Origin: Roseomonas sp. HF4
Lineage (GTDB): Bacteria > Pseudomonadota > Alphaproteobacteria > Acetobacterales > Acetobacteraceae
Reading direction: 5' to 3'
DNA length: 64,000 nucleotides
NCBI RefSeq assembly: GCF_005222755.1
Contig: NZ_STGD01000002.1
Location: 1-64,000 of the forward strand
Below are positions 17,503 through 26,052 of the stretch, in pieces. The notes below the pieces were generated by a model. That model searched no databases. It was not told where the DNA came from and worked only from the letters and a program-made list of their open reading frames with translations. A program made the position numbers and the translations under genes. How positions within the stretch are numbered: position 1 is the first letter of the stretch; every line of letters starts with the position of its first letter.

Positions 17503-18748
17503 GTCGCAAGGCTTCCGCCGGGTCGATCCGCGCCGCGCGCCAGGACGGCCAGAGTGTCGCCAGCAGTGACAGCGCGAAGCCCATGGCGACGATCACCGCG
17601 ACCTCGCGCGGTTCCACGACCGATGGCAGGTTCATCAGGAAGCGCAGTTCCGCGCCCGACAGGCCGGCATCCTCCAGCGCCCGCAGCCAGCCGCGCAGCG
17701 TGTCGAAATTGGCCGCGATGCCGAGCCCGAGGGCGAAGCCCATCAGCGTGCCGCCGCAGCCGATCGTGGCGCCGCAGAGGATGAAGATGCGCAGAACCGC
17801 GCCGCGCCGCGCGCCCATGGTGCGCAGGATGGCGATGTCGCGCCCCTTGTCCTTCACCAGCATGGTGAGCGAGGAGATGATGTTGAACGCGGCCACCACG
17901 ACGATCAGCGTCAGGATCAGGAACATCACCTGGCGCTCGACCACCACCGCCGCATAGATGCTGCTGTTGGTGCCCTGCCAGTCCGCGATACGGAGCGGGC
18001 GGCCGGCAAGCGCGGCCTGCACCGCGGCCCGTGCGGGCCCGACGCGCGCGGGGTCCGCGACCAGGATCTCGACCTCGTTGACCGCCTCCCCCAGGCGGAA
18101 CAGCGCCTGCGCGGTGGCGAGCGGCACGAACATCGCGCGGCTGTCCACTTCCGGCATGCCGACATCGAAGGTCGCGACGACGCGCAGCGTCCGCTGGATC
18201 GGCGCGGCCGTGAAGTCGCCGCCGCGCGCCTGCGGCAGCACCAGCGTGACCGTGCCGCCGACCGGCACGCGCAGCCTCTGCGCCAGCCTTGCGCCGAGCA
18301 CGGCCGTATCCTCCGCGCCGAAGGCCTCGAGATCGCCGACGCGAAGCGCGTCCCGCAGCACGGGTCGCGCGAGCAGCGCCTCGGCCGGCAGGCCCCGCAG
18401 CTGCGCCGCGGCCGCGCCGCCGCCGGGCGCGGTCAGCAGCACCTGGCCCTCGACCGCCGGCGCCGCCTGCGCGATGCCCGCCACCGCGGCGATCCGCGCG
18501 AGGATCGCGCCGGGGTCGTCGATCGTCCGGCCGCGCTCGGCTTGCACGCTCAGGTGGCCGTTCAGCCCGATGATCCGGTTCATCAGGTCGGTGCGGAAGC
18601 CGTTCATCACGCTGGTCACGATGATGAGCGTGGCCACGCCGAGCGTGATGCCGACGAGCGAGAAGATCGCCGTGACCGAGACGAAGCGCTCCCCCTTCCT
18701 GGCGCGCAGGTACCGGAAAGCGACGGCGCGCTCGAAGGCGTCGAACAC
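17495..18748 (-). CDS. lipoprotein-releasing permease LolC/LolE-type, copy 1
   Basis: The 417-residue paralogue of the next gene has the same topology and motifs ([43 protein letters not shown]). The start is a GTG at 18748, eight bases after the proS stop; the reading VFDAFERAVAFRYL aligns with the copy-2 start. Many alphaproteobacteria carry a single LolC/E gene in this position, so the tandem pair suggests a heteromeric LolCE or a lineage duplication. Confidence 0.88.
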   Translation of the reverse strand: MFDAFERAVAFRYLRARKGERFVSVTAIFSLVGITLGVATLIIVTSVMNGFRTDLMNRIIGLNGHLSVQAERGRTIDDPGAILARIAAVAGIAQAAPAVEGQVLLTAPGGGAAAAQLRGLPAEALLARPVLRDALRVGDLEAFGAEDTAVLGARLAQRLRVPVGGTVTLVLPQARGGDFTAAPIQRTLRVVATFDVGMPEVDSRAMFVPLATAQALFRLGEAVNEVEILVADPARVGPARAAVQAALAGRPLRIADWQGTNSSIYAAVVVERQVMFLILTLIVVVAAFNIISSLTMLVKDKGRDIAILRTMGARRGAVLRIFILCGATIGCGGTLMGFALGLGIAANFDTLRGWLRALEDAGLSGAELRFLMNLPSVVEPREVAVIVAMGFALSLLATLWPSWRAARIDPAEALRHG

Positions 18749-18756
18749 CGGCGGGC

Positions 18757-20073
18757 TCAGCCGCCGCGGATCTTCGCGATCGCGTCCTCGAGCGAGACCT
18801 CGGCGCGTTCGCCGGTCATGCGGCGCTTCAGCTCCACGCGGCCGGCGGCAGCGCCGCGCGGGCCGATGATGGCCTGCCAGGGCAGGCCCATCAGGTCGGC
18901 ATCGGCGAATTTCTCGCCCGCACGGGCGGCGCGGTCGTCATAGACCGCGTCCCCGCCGAGCCGGGCGTAGAGGTCCTCGCACATCGCGTCCGTCGCGGCG
19001 TCGCCGGGGCGGAGGTTGAGGATGGCGGCGGGCCAGGGCGCCACGGCATCGGGCCACCGGATGCCCGCCTGGTCGTGGTTCGCCTCGATCAGAGCGCCCA
19101 CCAGGCGGGAGACGCCGATGCCGTAGGACCCCATCTCGGGCACCACCGGCACGCCGTCCTGCCCGGCGACGGAAAGGCCCATCGCGGCCGAGTACTTGGT
19201 GCCGAAGTAGAAGATGTGGCCGACCTCGATGCCCCTGCCCTCGCGGCGGCGGTCCTCGGGCACCTGAGCCCAGGCGCCCGCGTCGTGCATCTCGTCCGTC
19301 GCGGCATAGGTCGAGGTGATACGATCGAAGAAGGCTTTCAGGCCGTCGACGTCGTCGAAGGCGACGTTGCTGCCGGCCCAGTCGGTCGTCTCGTAGGCGG
19401 CGTCGTAGAAGACCGCGCTCTCGCCCGTCTCGGCCAGGATGATGAATTCGTGGCTGAGGTTGCCGCCGATGGGCCCGGTGTCGGCGCGCATCGGCACCGC
19501 TGTCAGGCCCATGCGCTGGAAGGTCCGGAGGTAGGCCAGGAACATCTGGCGGTAGGAGTGCTGCGCGCCCTCCGGCGTCGTGTCGAAGGAATAGGCGTCC
19601 TTCATCAGGAATTCCCGGCCGCGCATGACGCCGAAGCGCGGGCGCACCTCGTCCCTGAACTTCCACTGGATGTGGTAGAGGTTGCGCGGCAGGTCGCGAT
19701 ACGACTTCGCGTAGGACTTGAAGATGTCGGTGACCATTTCCTCGTTGGTCGGGCCGAACAGCATGTCGCGCTCGTGCCGATCCCGGATGCGCAGCATCTC
19801 CTTGCCGTAGTCGTCGTAGCGGCCGCTTTCGCGCCAAAGATCCGCCGGCTGGATGGTCGGCATCAGGATTTCCTGCGCGCCGGCGCGGTCCTGTTCCTCG
19901 CGCACGATCTGTTCGACGCGGCGGAGCACGCGTAGCCCGGCGGGCAGCCAGGCGTAGATGCCCGCGGATGTCTGGCGGACGAGGCCGGCGCGCAGCATCA
20001 GGCGGTGGGAGGCGATCTGCGCCTCGGCAGGGGTTTCCTTGAGCGTCGGCAGGAAGGCGCGGGAGAGGCGCAA
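18757..20073 (-). CDS. proS: prolyl-tRNA synthetase (short form without editing insertion)
   Basis: The 438-residue class II synthetase has motif 2 as [18 protein letters not shown] and motif 3 around [10 protein letters not shown]. It lacks the roughly 180-residue INS editing domain of the 570-residue E. coli type; this short form is the usual alphaproteobacterial ProRS. The start is a TTG at 20073 ([18 protein letters not shown]), backed by AAAGGA seven bases upstream. It is followed after eight bases by the lol genes. Correction of Ala-tRNA-Pro must come from a free-standing editing protein elsewhere. Confidence 0.93.
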   Translation of the reverse strand: MRLSRAFLPTLKETPAEAQIASHRLMLRAGLVRQTSAGIYAWLPAGLRVLRRVEQIVREEQDRAGAQEILMPTIQPADLWRESGRYDDYGKEMLRIRDRHERDMLFGPTNEEMVTDIFKSYAKSYRDLPRNLYHIQWKFRDEVRPRFGVMRGREFLMKDAYSFDTTPEGAQHSYRQMFLAYLRTFQRMGLTAVPMRADTGPIGGNLSHEFIILAETGESAVFYDAAYETTDWAGSNVAFDDVDGLKAFFDRITSTYAATDEMHDAGAWAQVPEDRRREGRGIEVGHIFYFGTKYSAAMGLSVAGQDGVPVVPEMGSYGIGVSRLVGALIEANHDQAGIRWPDAVAPWPAAILNLRPGDAATDAMCEDLYARLGGDAVYDDRAARAGEKFADADLMGLPWQAIIGPRGAAAGRVELKRRMTGERAEVSLEDAIAKIRGG

Positions 20074-20080
20074 GTGAAAG

Positions 20081-20086
20081 TCCTTT
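20081..20086 (-). promoter_or_regulatory. SD supporting a TTG start for proS
   Basis: On the minus strand AAAGGA lies seven bases before TTG at 20073. No in-frame ATG exists near here, so this site decides the start. Confidence 0.6.
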
Positions 20087-20321
20087 GCGGCATCGGGCGT
20101 GACGGGCGGACCCTAGAGCAAAGCGCCGCCGGGTGAAATCACCCGATCCAAAGTCCCTTGCCGGAAAACCGAGGCTCTTGAGCGGCTTATGCCCGGGCTG
20201 GCATGGCGTCGAGATCCCGTTGCGGGAAAGATGCCGTCGCAACCGCAGCCGGACGCGACATTTTGATGCGCCAAACGGCCACGTAGCCTCATTTCCTACT
20301 TGTCACCGCCAGAGGCCCCAT

Positions 20322-20368
20322 CTAAACAAAGAAAGGGCCGCGCCCCGAAGGTCGCGGCCCTAGTTTAG
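20322..20368. terminator. two-tier stem-loop, possible bidirectional terminator
   Basis: Inner stem GGGCCGCG/CGCGGCCC (20335-20342 with 20353-20360) is enclosed by CTAAAC/GTTTAG (20322-20327 with 20363-20368). Read on the minus strand, the inner stem is followed by TTTCTTTG, a T-rich tail; read on the plus strand it is followed by TAGTTTAG. It could be a terminator or the 5' domain of a structured RNA. Confidence 0.45.
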
Positions 20369-20390
20369 GGAGGAAACGCCAGTCACACGG

Positions 20391-20415
20391 CAGGAAGAGA
20401 ACCAAACTCTTCCTG
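20391..20415. other. perfect 9-bp stem-loop
   Basis: CAGGAAGAG (20391-20399) pairs perfectly with CTCTTCCTG (20407-20415) around AACCAAA. A GGATGGCCATCC palindrome follows at 20422-20433. These lie in the middle of the proposed structured region. Confidence 0.5.
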
Positions 20416-20473
20416 AAGCCAGGATGGCCATCCGGGGCTCGGCGGACAACGGAAAACACCAAACTGCAGGATG

Positions 20474-20496
20474 AAAAAAGCGGCGCTCAACCGCTT
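20474..20496 (-). terminator. rho-independent terminator after the DUF1467 gene
   Basis: On the minus strand AAGCGG-TTGAGCG-CCGCTT is followed by a run of six to seven T (20479 down to 20474). It lies 48 bases beyond the DUF1467 stop and would separate that gene from proS. Confidence 0.65.
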
Positions 20497-20543
20497 CCTG
20501 CCCTATTTCTCCTCAGCCGGCGCCTCGGCTGCCGATTTACCGA

Positions 20544-20807
20544 TCAGCCGGGCGGCAGGGCGAACGGGCCGCTGCGGAACGAGAGCCAGTCGGACTCGAC
20601 CAGCAGCCATATCCCGCCCCAGATGACGGCGGTGAGCGCCGTGGTGCCGAGAAGCTTCCAGCCAAGGTGAACCGCAACGGGTGCCCCGCGCCAACCGCCT
20701 GCGGCGGGGTCGCCATCGACGTCTGGGCGCGTGCCGATCGGCAGGACGCAGAACAGCGCGACCCACCAGACCAGCAGAAAAACAACGATTCCCGTGAACC
20801 AGGTCAT
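20544..20807 (-). CDS. DUF1467 family small membrane protein
   Basis: The 87-residue protein begins MTWFTGIVVFLLVWWVALF, a hydrophobic helix typical of DUF1467, and ends with a second helix (TALTAVIWGGIWLLVES). Function is unknown. In many alphaproteobacteria this gene sits between rnj and proS, as here, although a polyglycine gene and a Sel1 gene separate it from rnj. The gene has its own downstream terminator. Confidence 0.8.
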   Translation of the reverse strand: MTWFTGIVVFLLVWWVALFCVLPIGTRPDVDGDPAAGGWRGAPVAVHLGWKLLGTTALTAVIWGGIWLLVESDWLSFRSGPFALPPG

Positions 20808-20895
20808 ATTTTATGGTCTTTCCTCGGATTAACGTCCGCGATCATGTGCGCCGCTACAGCTGAGGTATCGGCGCGGCCGCCCTGGGGAATTGACA

Positions 20896-21609
20896 ATGAT
20901 CGGCGCCAAGTCGCTCGGCCTGACCACTCGCGCCCTTCTGATCACCGCGGCCGCGACCCTCGTGTTGCCCGTGGTGCTGCCTAGTCTCGTTGCCGCCGCA
21001 CACGCAAGTGGCGGCGGTGGAGGCGGCGGCGGCGGCGGTGGAGGCGGCGGTGGCGGTGGTGGCGGCGGTGGTGGCGGCGGTGGTGGCGGCGGTGGTGGCG
21101 GCGGTGGTGGCGGCGGTGGCGATGGCGGTGGTGGGGCCGGCAGCGGTGGTGGTGGAGGCGGCGGTGGAGCCGGCGGCGGCGGCGGTGGAGCCGGCGGTGG
21201 CGGCGGTGCAGCTGGCAACGGCCAGGGCGCCGGCGGCGCCAACGCGTCCGGCCGGGGCAATGGCCCTGGCCAGGCCGGCGCGGCCGCGGGCACGACAGAT
21301 CGCTCCGCCCTTTCGGGCGCCTTCGGCAGCGGCGCCGCGGCAGGGCGCGCGGCATCCGGGCGCGGTGCGCCCTCGGCGGCCGGGGCGCCCGGCCGCTCGC
21401 AGCCTCAAACCCAGGCGATGATCAATGCCCTGGCCATGCCGACGGAAACGCCGCAGCAGGTCGCCCTGCGCGAACGCGCCATCGCGGACGCGCGCACGGC
21501 GGCTCTCACCGCGGCGAGAAGCCGCCCGGTGAGCGAGGACATCGCCACCCGCGTCGATCGGTTGCTCGGGCTGCCCGCCGTGGATCCGACGCTCGGCCTG
21601 CCGCGTTGA
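20896..21609 (+). CDS. polyglycine-rich exported protein, function unknown
   Basis: The 237-residue protein starts at ATG 20896 (a TTG six bases earlier is less likely). The first 38 residues form a signal-like segment (ALLITAAATLVLPVVLPSLV ending at AHAS). Residues 39-75 are 37 consecutive glycines, followed by Gly-rich sequence with Asp, Ala and Ser to about residue 115. The C-terminal 70 residues are Ala-rich, polar and charged (ETPQQVALRERAIADARTAA, then RVDRLLGLPAVDPTLGLPR) and look helical. I recognise no family. It is divergent from DUF1467, with an 88-bp gap. The Gly tract may be a flexible extracytoplasmic linker; it could vary in length by repeat slippage. Confidence 0.65.
   Translation: MIGAKSLGLTTRALLITAAATLVLPVVLPSLVAAAHASGGGGGGGGGGGGGGGGGGGGGGGGGGGGGGGGGGGGGDGGGGAGSGGGGGGGGAGGGGGGAGGGGGAAGNGQGAGGANASGRGNGPGQAGAAAGTTDRSALSGAFGSGAAAGRAASGRGAPSAAGAPGRSQPQTQAMINALAMPTETPQQVALRERAIADARTAALTAARSRPVSEDIATRVDRLLGLPAVDPTLGLPR
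21010..21213. repeat. GGN microsatellite with a 12-bp tandem core
   Basis: In-frame GGC/GGT/GGA codons run without interruption from 21010 to 21120, then continue as short Gly runs. At 21061-21120 the unit GGCGGCGGTGGT is repeated five times head to tail (last base differs). Its periodicity is a multiple of three, so copy-number change would lengthen or shorten the protein without frameshift. Confidence 0.9.
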
Positions 21610-21855
21610 CCGCCGGGCCGGCGTCGCCGCGCCGCCACTTCTTCGCTCCCGCCCTCCGGGCGATCGCGTGGCTTCGGACGCCTATCCCGAGCCGCCCAGG
21701 CGCCGGCACCACTCGCAGCATAGAACGGCGCGGGGAAGTTGACGGAGGGACACCGCCTCCAACCGGAACCCCAAGCCCGCTGCCGCGCAAACGCGTTGTG
21801 ATGCCAAGCCCTCCGTTCCCGATCCACCCAGGCTCGCCCTCTCGGGCGGCCGGGA

Positions 21856-22767
21856 TCAGGCGCCCGCGGGCCAACGGTCGCGCAGCCGATCCAGCACGGC
21901 GGGTGCGAAGGGGTCGTCGGCAGCGCCGAGCCGCTCCCGCCGTGCGAACGTCATGAGGGCCGCGCGCACCGCCTCGCCATCCTCCCCGTCCACCCGGCCT
22001 GGCCAGTCGCCCTGCCGTGCCAGGCCAGACTGGACGAAGCGGAGCAACGGACGATCGGGCTCGTGGACCGGTCCGCGCGACGTCTCGCGCCGCAGCCGCG
22101 CCTCCGCCGCGTTCGCAGCGGCCCTTGGCACGCGCCGCTCGAGCGCTTCGCGGTAGCGACGGGCCGGCGCCACGCCACGGCGTTCGGCAAAGCGCAGGCG
22201 CGCCAGCGCATCCGCCGGGTCGGCTGCGATCCCTTCACCCAGGATGCGCAGCAGCGCCAGCGCGAACTGCGCCTGCGGGTGGCCGCGCTCGGCAGCCCGG
22301 CCGAACCAGACCGCGGCCCAGGGGATGTCGCGGCGAACGCCGTCCCCGCCTTCCAGCAGCTGCGCCAGGCGATATTGAGCCTCCGGTTGCCCCTGCTGCG
22401 CGGCGCGATGGAGCCAGGGCAGCGCCGCCGCGACATCCCGCCGGTCGCCGGCGTCGCTGAGGCGGCCGAGCGCGACCAGCAATTGGGCGTCGGGATCGCC
22501 GCGCTGGGCGGCGGCCTCGATGAGGGCCGCGGCGGCATCGGGGTCGGCCTCGCCACGCCGCGCCGCGGCGAGCGCGGCGACCCCCGCTCGCTTCAGGCGC
22601 TCGGCCTCGCGGCGGTCCGCGGCGGCCGGCAGTGGGGGTGGCGCGCTGGGCAGGGCGCCGACCAGCGGTGCCGCCATGCAGCCTGCCACGACCAGCATCA
22701 GGGCAAGGACCGCGCCACGCCGCCACCGAAATCGGGGCTTCGGGGAAACGCAGCCACGCAGTGTCAT
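21856..22767 (-). CDS. Sel1-repeat lipoprotein with a possible C-terminal peptidoglycan-binding-like domain
   Basis: The 303-residue protein starts at 22767 (MTLRGC), followed by a basic stretch, a hydrophobic helix and a lipobox (LVVAGC), so it is a predicted lipoprotein. Three Sel1-like repeats follow, recognisable by RGDPDAQLLVALGRL, QGQPEAQYRLAQLL and RGHPQAQFALALL. The last 60 residues (VQSGLARQGDWPGRVDGEDG, then AVRAALMTF) resemble a degenerate PG_binding_1 domain. It follows rnj in the same direction after 76 bases. Sel1 proteins usually scaffold other proteins; a cell-envelope role is inferred. Confidence 0.75.
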   Translation of the reverse strand: MTLRGCVSPKPRFRWRRGAVLALMLVVAGCMAAPLVGALPSAPPPLPAAADRREAERLKRAGVAALAAARRGEADPDAAAALIEAAAQRGDPDAQLLVALGRLSDAGDRRDVAAALPWLHRAAQQGQPEAQYRLAQLLEGGDGVRRDIPWAAVWFGRAAERGHPQAQFALALLRILGEGIAADPADALARLRFAERRGVAPARRYREALERRVPRAAANAAEARLRRETSRGPVHEPDRPLLRFVQSGLARQGDWPGRVDGEDGEAVRAALMTFARRERLGAADDPFAPAVLDRLRDRWPAGA

Positions 22768-22843
22768 TCCGACCGTGTAGGCTGCTGGCGCCATGGCCGC
22801 GAATGCAATCTTCGTGATCGCCCGCCGTCGGGGCGGCCGGTCG

Positions 22844-24490
22844 TCACACGCGCAGGAGATGGACCTCGACCGTCGGGCGCTTGCGGAGCCGCCGGCCGAC
22901 CGACTTGCGGAGCGCGCTGCGCGCGGCTTCGCGCAGCTGGTCGTCCTCCCGCCGCAGCGCCGCCGGCAGGTCGGCCACGACCCGGCGCAGGTCGGCCGCG
23001 ATGATGCCCGGTTCCGGATCGCCCGGCTCGAACAGGCCGGGTGCCGAGATCTGCGGCTCGCCCAGCACCCTGCCCTGCCCGTCCACCGCGAAGGAGGCCA
23101 TGACGACGCCGTTGAACATCATGCGCCGGCGCGCGGCGAGCAGGCCGCCCTCCATCGGAATGAGGCGGTCGCCATCGATCGCCAGGCGGCCGGCGGGAAC
23201 GCTCTCCACCACCTCCGGGCGGTTGCCGGAAAGGCGGAGCACGTCGCCGTCCTCGATCAGGAAGGGCATGGACCCGCATTCGGTCGCGAGACCGGCGTGG
23301 TCCTGCATGTGGCGCCATTCGCCATGCACCGGCACGGCGAAGCGCGGCTTCACCAGCGCATAGAGACGCCGGAGTTCGTCGCGCGCCGGATGGCCGGAGA
23401 CATGGACCATGTGGTCCTCGTCCGTCATGACCTTGCAGCCACGGCGCACGAGGCCGTCCTGGATGCGCTGGATCGCGCGTTCGTTGCCCGGGATGCGGCG
23501 GGAGGAGAAGATCACGGTGTCCCCTTCCCCCAGCGCGATGTTCGAGTGGGTGTCCTCGGCGATCTTGGCCATGGCGGAGCGCGGCTCGCCCTGGCTGCCG
23601 GTGCAGATCAGCAGGATCTCGTCGTCCGGCAGGTAGCCGGCTTCCTCCTCCGGCACGAAGGGAGGGATGGACTTCAGGTAGCCGCAGTCACGCGCGGCGG
23701 TCTCGATGTTGCGGAGCGACCGGCCGAACAGCGAGACCTGCCGCCCCGCGGCACGGCCCGCGAGCGCAATGGATTCGAGCCGAGCGACGTTGGACGCGAA
23801 GCCCGTGACCGCGACCCGCCCCTTCAGGCTGCGGATCAGCGCAGCCAGGTTGCGCCGCACCTCGGCCTCGCTGCCGGAATGGCCCTCCACCATGGCGTTG
23901 GTGGAATCGCAGACCATGGCGAGGACGCCTTCCTCCCCCAACGCCGCGAAGGCGGCCTCATCCGTGCGGGGGCCGATCAGCGGGTCGGGGTCGAGCTTCC
24001 AGTCGCCCGTGTGAAGCACGGTGCCGTGGCGCGTGCGGATCGCGAGCGCCTGCGATTCCGGCACCGAGTGGGCCACGGGGATGTATTCGCAGTCGAAGGG
24101 GCCGAGGCGGAAGCGCGCGCGCGGCTGCGTCACGACCAGCGGCACCTCGTGCAGCAGCCCGGCCTCGCCGAGCTTGCGCGTCAGCACCGCGGCGGCGAAG
24201 GGCGTCGCGAAGACCTTGCAGCGGAACTGCCGCCAGAGATGCGCGACGGCGCCGATGTGGTCCTCGTGCGCATGGGTGATGACGAGGCCCACCAGCCGGT
24301 CGCGGCGCTCCGCGAGCCAGGCCGGGTCGGGGACCATGACGTCGACTTCGGGGTTGTCGCGCCCCGCGAAGCCGATGCCGCAATCGACGGCGAGCAGCGC
24401 ATCGTCGCAGCGGTACACGTTCAGGTTCATGCCGATCTCGCCGGTGCCCCCGAGGGGGATGAAGGCGAGGTCGCCGGAGACGGCGTTCAT
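22844..24490 (-). CDS. rnj: ribonuclease J
   Basis: The 548-residue beta-CASP metallo-beta-lactamase carries HAHEDH at 73-78, HTGDWKLDP and the beta-CASP block GFASNVARLESIA. RNase J is a 5'-exonuclease/endonuclease in RNA maturation and decay. The start MNAVSGDLAF (24490) follows the coaX stop after five bases. Gene order birA-coaX-rnj is conserved in alphaproteobacteria. Confidence 0.93.
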   Translation of the reverse strand: MNAVSGDLAFIPLGGTGEIGMNLNVYRCDDALLAVDCGIGFAGRDNPEVDVMVPDPAWLAERRDRLVGLVITHAHEDHIGAVAHLWRQFRCKVFATPFAAAVLTRKLGEAGLLHEVPLVVTQPRARFRLGPFDCEYIPVAHSVPESQALAIRTRHGTVLHTGDWKLDPDPLIGPRTDEAAFAALGEEGVLAMVCDSTNAMVEGHSGSEAEVRRNLAALIRSLKGRVAVTGFASNVARLESIALAGRAAGRQVSLFGRSLRNIETAARDCGYLKSIPPFVPEEEAGYLPDDEILLICTGSQGEPRSAMAKIAEDTHSNIALGEGDTVIFSSRRIPGNERAIQRIQDGLVRRGCKVMTDEDHMVHVSGHPARDELRRLYALVKPRFAVPVHGEWRHMQDHAGLATECGSMPFLIEDGDVLRLSGNRPEVVESVPAGRLAIDGDRLIPMEGGLLAARRRMMFNGVVMASFAVDGQGRVLGEPQISAPGLFEPGDPEPGIIAADLRRVVADLPAALRREDDQLREAARSALRKSVGRRLRKRPTVEVHLLRV

Positions 24491-24495
24491 GGGGG

Positions 24496-25314
24496 TCAGT
24501 CGGAGTCCGATCTCAGGGGGTCGCGCAGCGCGCTGTGGTGAAAGACGGGAACCGGGTTGCGGTCGGTCAGAAGCCGCAGCCCCTCTAGCGTGATGTCGGG
24601 GTCGGTCTTCTCTATGACAAGTGTGCCCTCGGCGAACAAGGGTGCCAGGCCCCCGGTCGCGATCACCTTCAGCGGACCGCCGTATTCCGCCTTGATGCGG
24701 GAGACGATGCCCTCGATCAATCCGACATAGCCCCAGTAGATGCCGGACTGCATGGCGGGCACGGTCGAGCGGCCGATCACCGCCTGCGGCCGGCCGATGC
24801 CGATGCGCGGCAGACGGGCGGCGGCGCGGTGCAGCGCCTCGATCGAGAGGTTGATGCCGGGCGCGATGGCGCCGCCGAGATAGGCGCCGTCCTTGTCCAC
24901 GACATCGAAGGTCGTGGCGGTGCCGAAGTCGATCACCACCAACGGGCCGCGATAGTGCGTGTGCGCGGCCAGCGAGTTGAGCAGGCGGTCGGCGCCGACC
25001 TCGTTCGGCTGGTCGACGCGGATGTCGAAGCCCCAGTTCAGCGAGGCGCGGGCGATCAGCGGCTCGGTGTCGAACCAGTCCCGGCAGATCCGGCGGAGGT
25101 TGTACAGCGCCGCCGGCACCACGGTGCCGATGACGCAGCGCGTGACGTCGTTCGGATTGACCCCGGCGTGCTGGAACAGCGCGAGCAGCCAGACCGCGTA
25201 TTCGTCCGAGGTGCGGTCGGCGCGCGTGGCGATACGCCAGCGGCCGCGCCATTCCGTCCCGTCATGAACGGCGAAGACGACATTCGTGTTGCCGGCATCG
25301 ATGGCGAGCAGCAT
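24496..25314 (-). CDS. coaX: type III pantothenate kinase
   Basis: The 272-residue ASKHA-fold kinase has DAGNTN at 6-11, [11 protein letters not shown] and [10 protein letters not shown], then GGAIAPGIN. It phosphorylates pantothenate, the first step of CoA synthesis; type III enzymes are insensitive to CoA feedback. It lies between birA (gap three bases) and rnj. Confidence 0.93.
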   Translation of the reverse strand: MLLAIDAGNTNVVFAVHDGTEWRGRWRIATRADRTSDEYAVWLLALFQHAGVNPNDVTRCVIGTVVPAALYNLRRICRDWFDTEPLIARASLNWGFDIRVDQPNEVGADRLLNSLAAHTHYRGPLVVIDFGTATTFDVVDKDGAYLGGAIAPGINLSIEALHRAAARLPRIGIGRPQAVIGRSTVPAMQSGIYWGYVGLIEGIVSRIKAEYGGPLKVIATGGLAPLFAEGTLVIEKTDPDITLEGLRLLTDRNPVPVFHHSALRDPLRSDSD

Positions 25315-25317
25315 GGG

Positions 25318-26052
25318 TCAGGCGACCTCACCCGAGGCGATCGCGTGGACGCGCCCGCCGGTGGACAGGAGCAGGCTGCCGTCCTCGGCCAGGCCCGCGA
25401 AGGAACCCGCGGTGTCGGCGCCTTCGCGCCGGATGGCAAGATGGGTGCCGAGCGCGGGCCCGCGCGCCAGCCAGGCGGCGCGGGTGGGCGCGAAGCCGTC
25501 GGTCGCGCGCTCCAGCCGGCGGCGCTCGAGGGCGGCGAGCAGGCGTTCGGCGAAGGCTTCGGGCGCTGGCGGCGCGATGCCGGCATCCGCCAGGCAGGCG
25601 GTCGCGCGGCCGGGAATGGCGGGCGCATGGGCCAGGTTCACGCCGAAGCCGAGGCAGAGCCAGGCGATCCCGCCCCCGGACGTGGCGCTGGCCTCGACCA
25701 GGATGCCGGCGGCCTTGGCGTCGCCGAGCATCAGGTCGTTCGGCCATTTCAGCGCGAACCCGGTGCCGCCGGGCAGGATCTCCGCCGCCGCATCGGCCAG
25801 GGCGACCGCGGCGAGCAGCCCCCATTGCGGCGCGTGGCGGATGGGATCGGCGGGGCGGAGCAGGACGGACAGGTGGAGGTTGCCCGCCCGCCCCTCCCAC
25901 GCGCGGCCCTGCGTGCCGCGGCCGGCGGTCTGCCGGCACGCGAGGATGGCGAGCCCCTCGGGCTCCCCCGCCGCCGCCAGTTGCGCGACCAGGTCCGAGG
26001 TGCTGGGCAGCGCCTCGTGCACGCGGAGCCGGAAGCGGTGCGGCGCCGTCAC
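25318..26052 (-). CDS. birA: biotin-[acetyl-CoA-carboxylase] ligase (monofunctional)
   Basis: The 244-residue protein carries the biotinoyl-AMP motif GRGTQGRAW at 44-52 and KWPNDLML, with a small C-terminal SH3-like domain. No N-terminal helix-turn-helix is present, so it lacks the repressor function of E. coli BirA. The start is a GTG at 26052 that overlaps the nuoN stop (GTGA), so it is translationally coupled to nuoN. Confidence 0.92.
   Translation of the reverse strand: MTAPHRFRLRVHEALPSTSDLVAQLAAAGEPEGLAILACRQTAGRGTQGRAWEGRAGNLHLSVLLRPADPIRHAPQWGLLAAVALADAAAEILPGGTGFALKWPNDLMLGDAKAAGILVEASATSGGGIAWLCLGFGVNLAHAPAIPGRATACLADAGIAPPAPEAFAERLLAALERRRLERATDGFAPTRAAWLARGPALGTHLAIRREGADTAGSFAGLAEDGSLLLSTGGRVHAIASGEVA

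Larger units (their letters stand above)
20074..20543. other. structured intergenic region upstream of proS
   Basis: These 470 bases between the DUF1467 stop and the proS start contain no convincing gene. A small inverted repeat GGGTGA-AA-TCACCC (20131-20144) next to TAGAGCA (20114-20120) may be a decayed copy of the 351-404 palindrome type. Four hairpins follow between 20322 and 20496, in sequence less GC-rich than the surroundings. The region could carry the proS promoter and a small RNA (see findings). Confidence 0.45.

Noticed and set aside
20133-20363. A possible 76-residue + strand protein before proS
   Set aside because: It has no family resemblance, no good SD and crosses strong hairpins.
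20829-21293. A proline-rich open frame on the minus strand across the glycine repeat
   Set aside because: It is the complement of GGN codons (polyproline). The + strand frame has a signal peptide and a structured C-terminal end.
24491-25252. An in-frame upstream extension of rnj through coaX
   Set aside because: The upstream part is the wrong frame of coaX; the RNase J fold starts at 24490.
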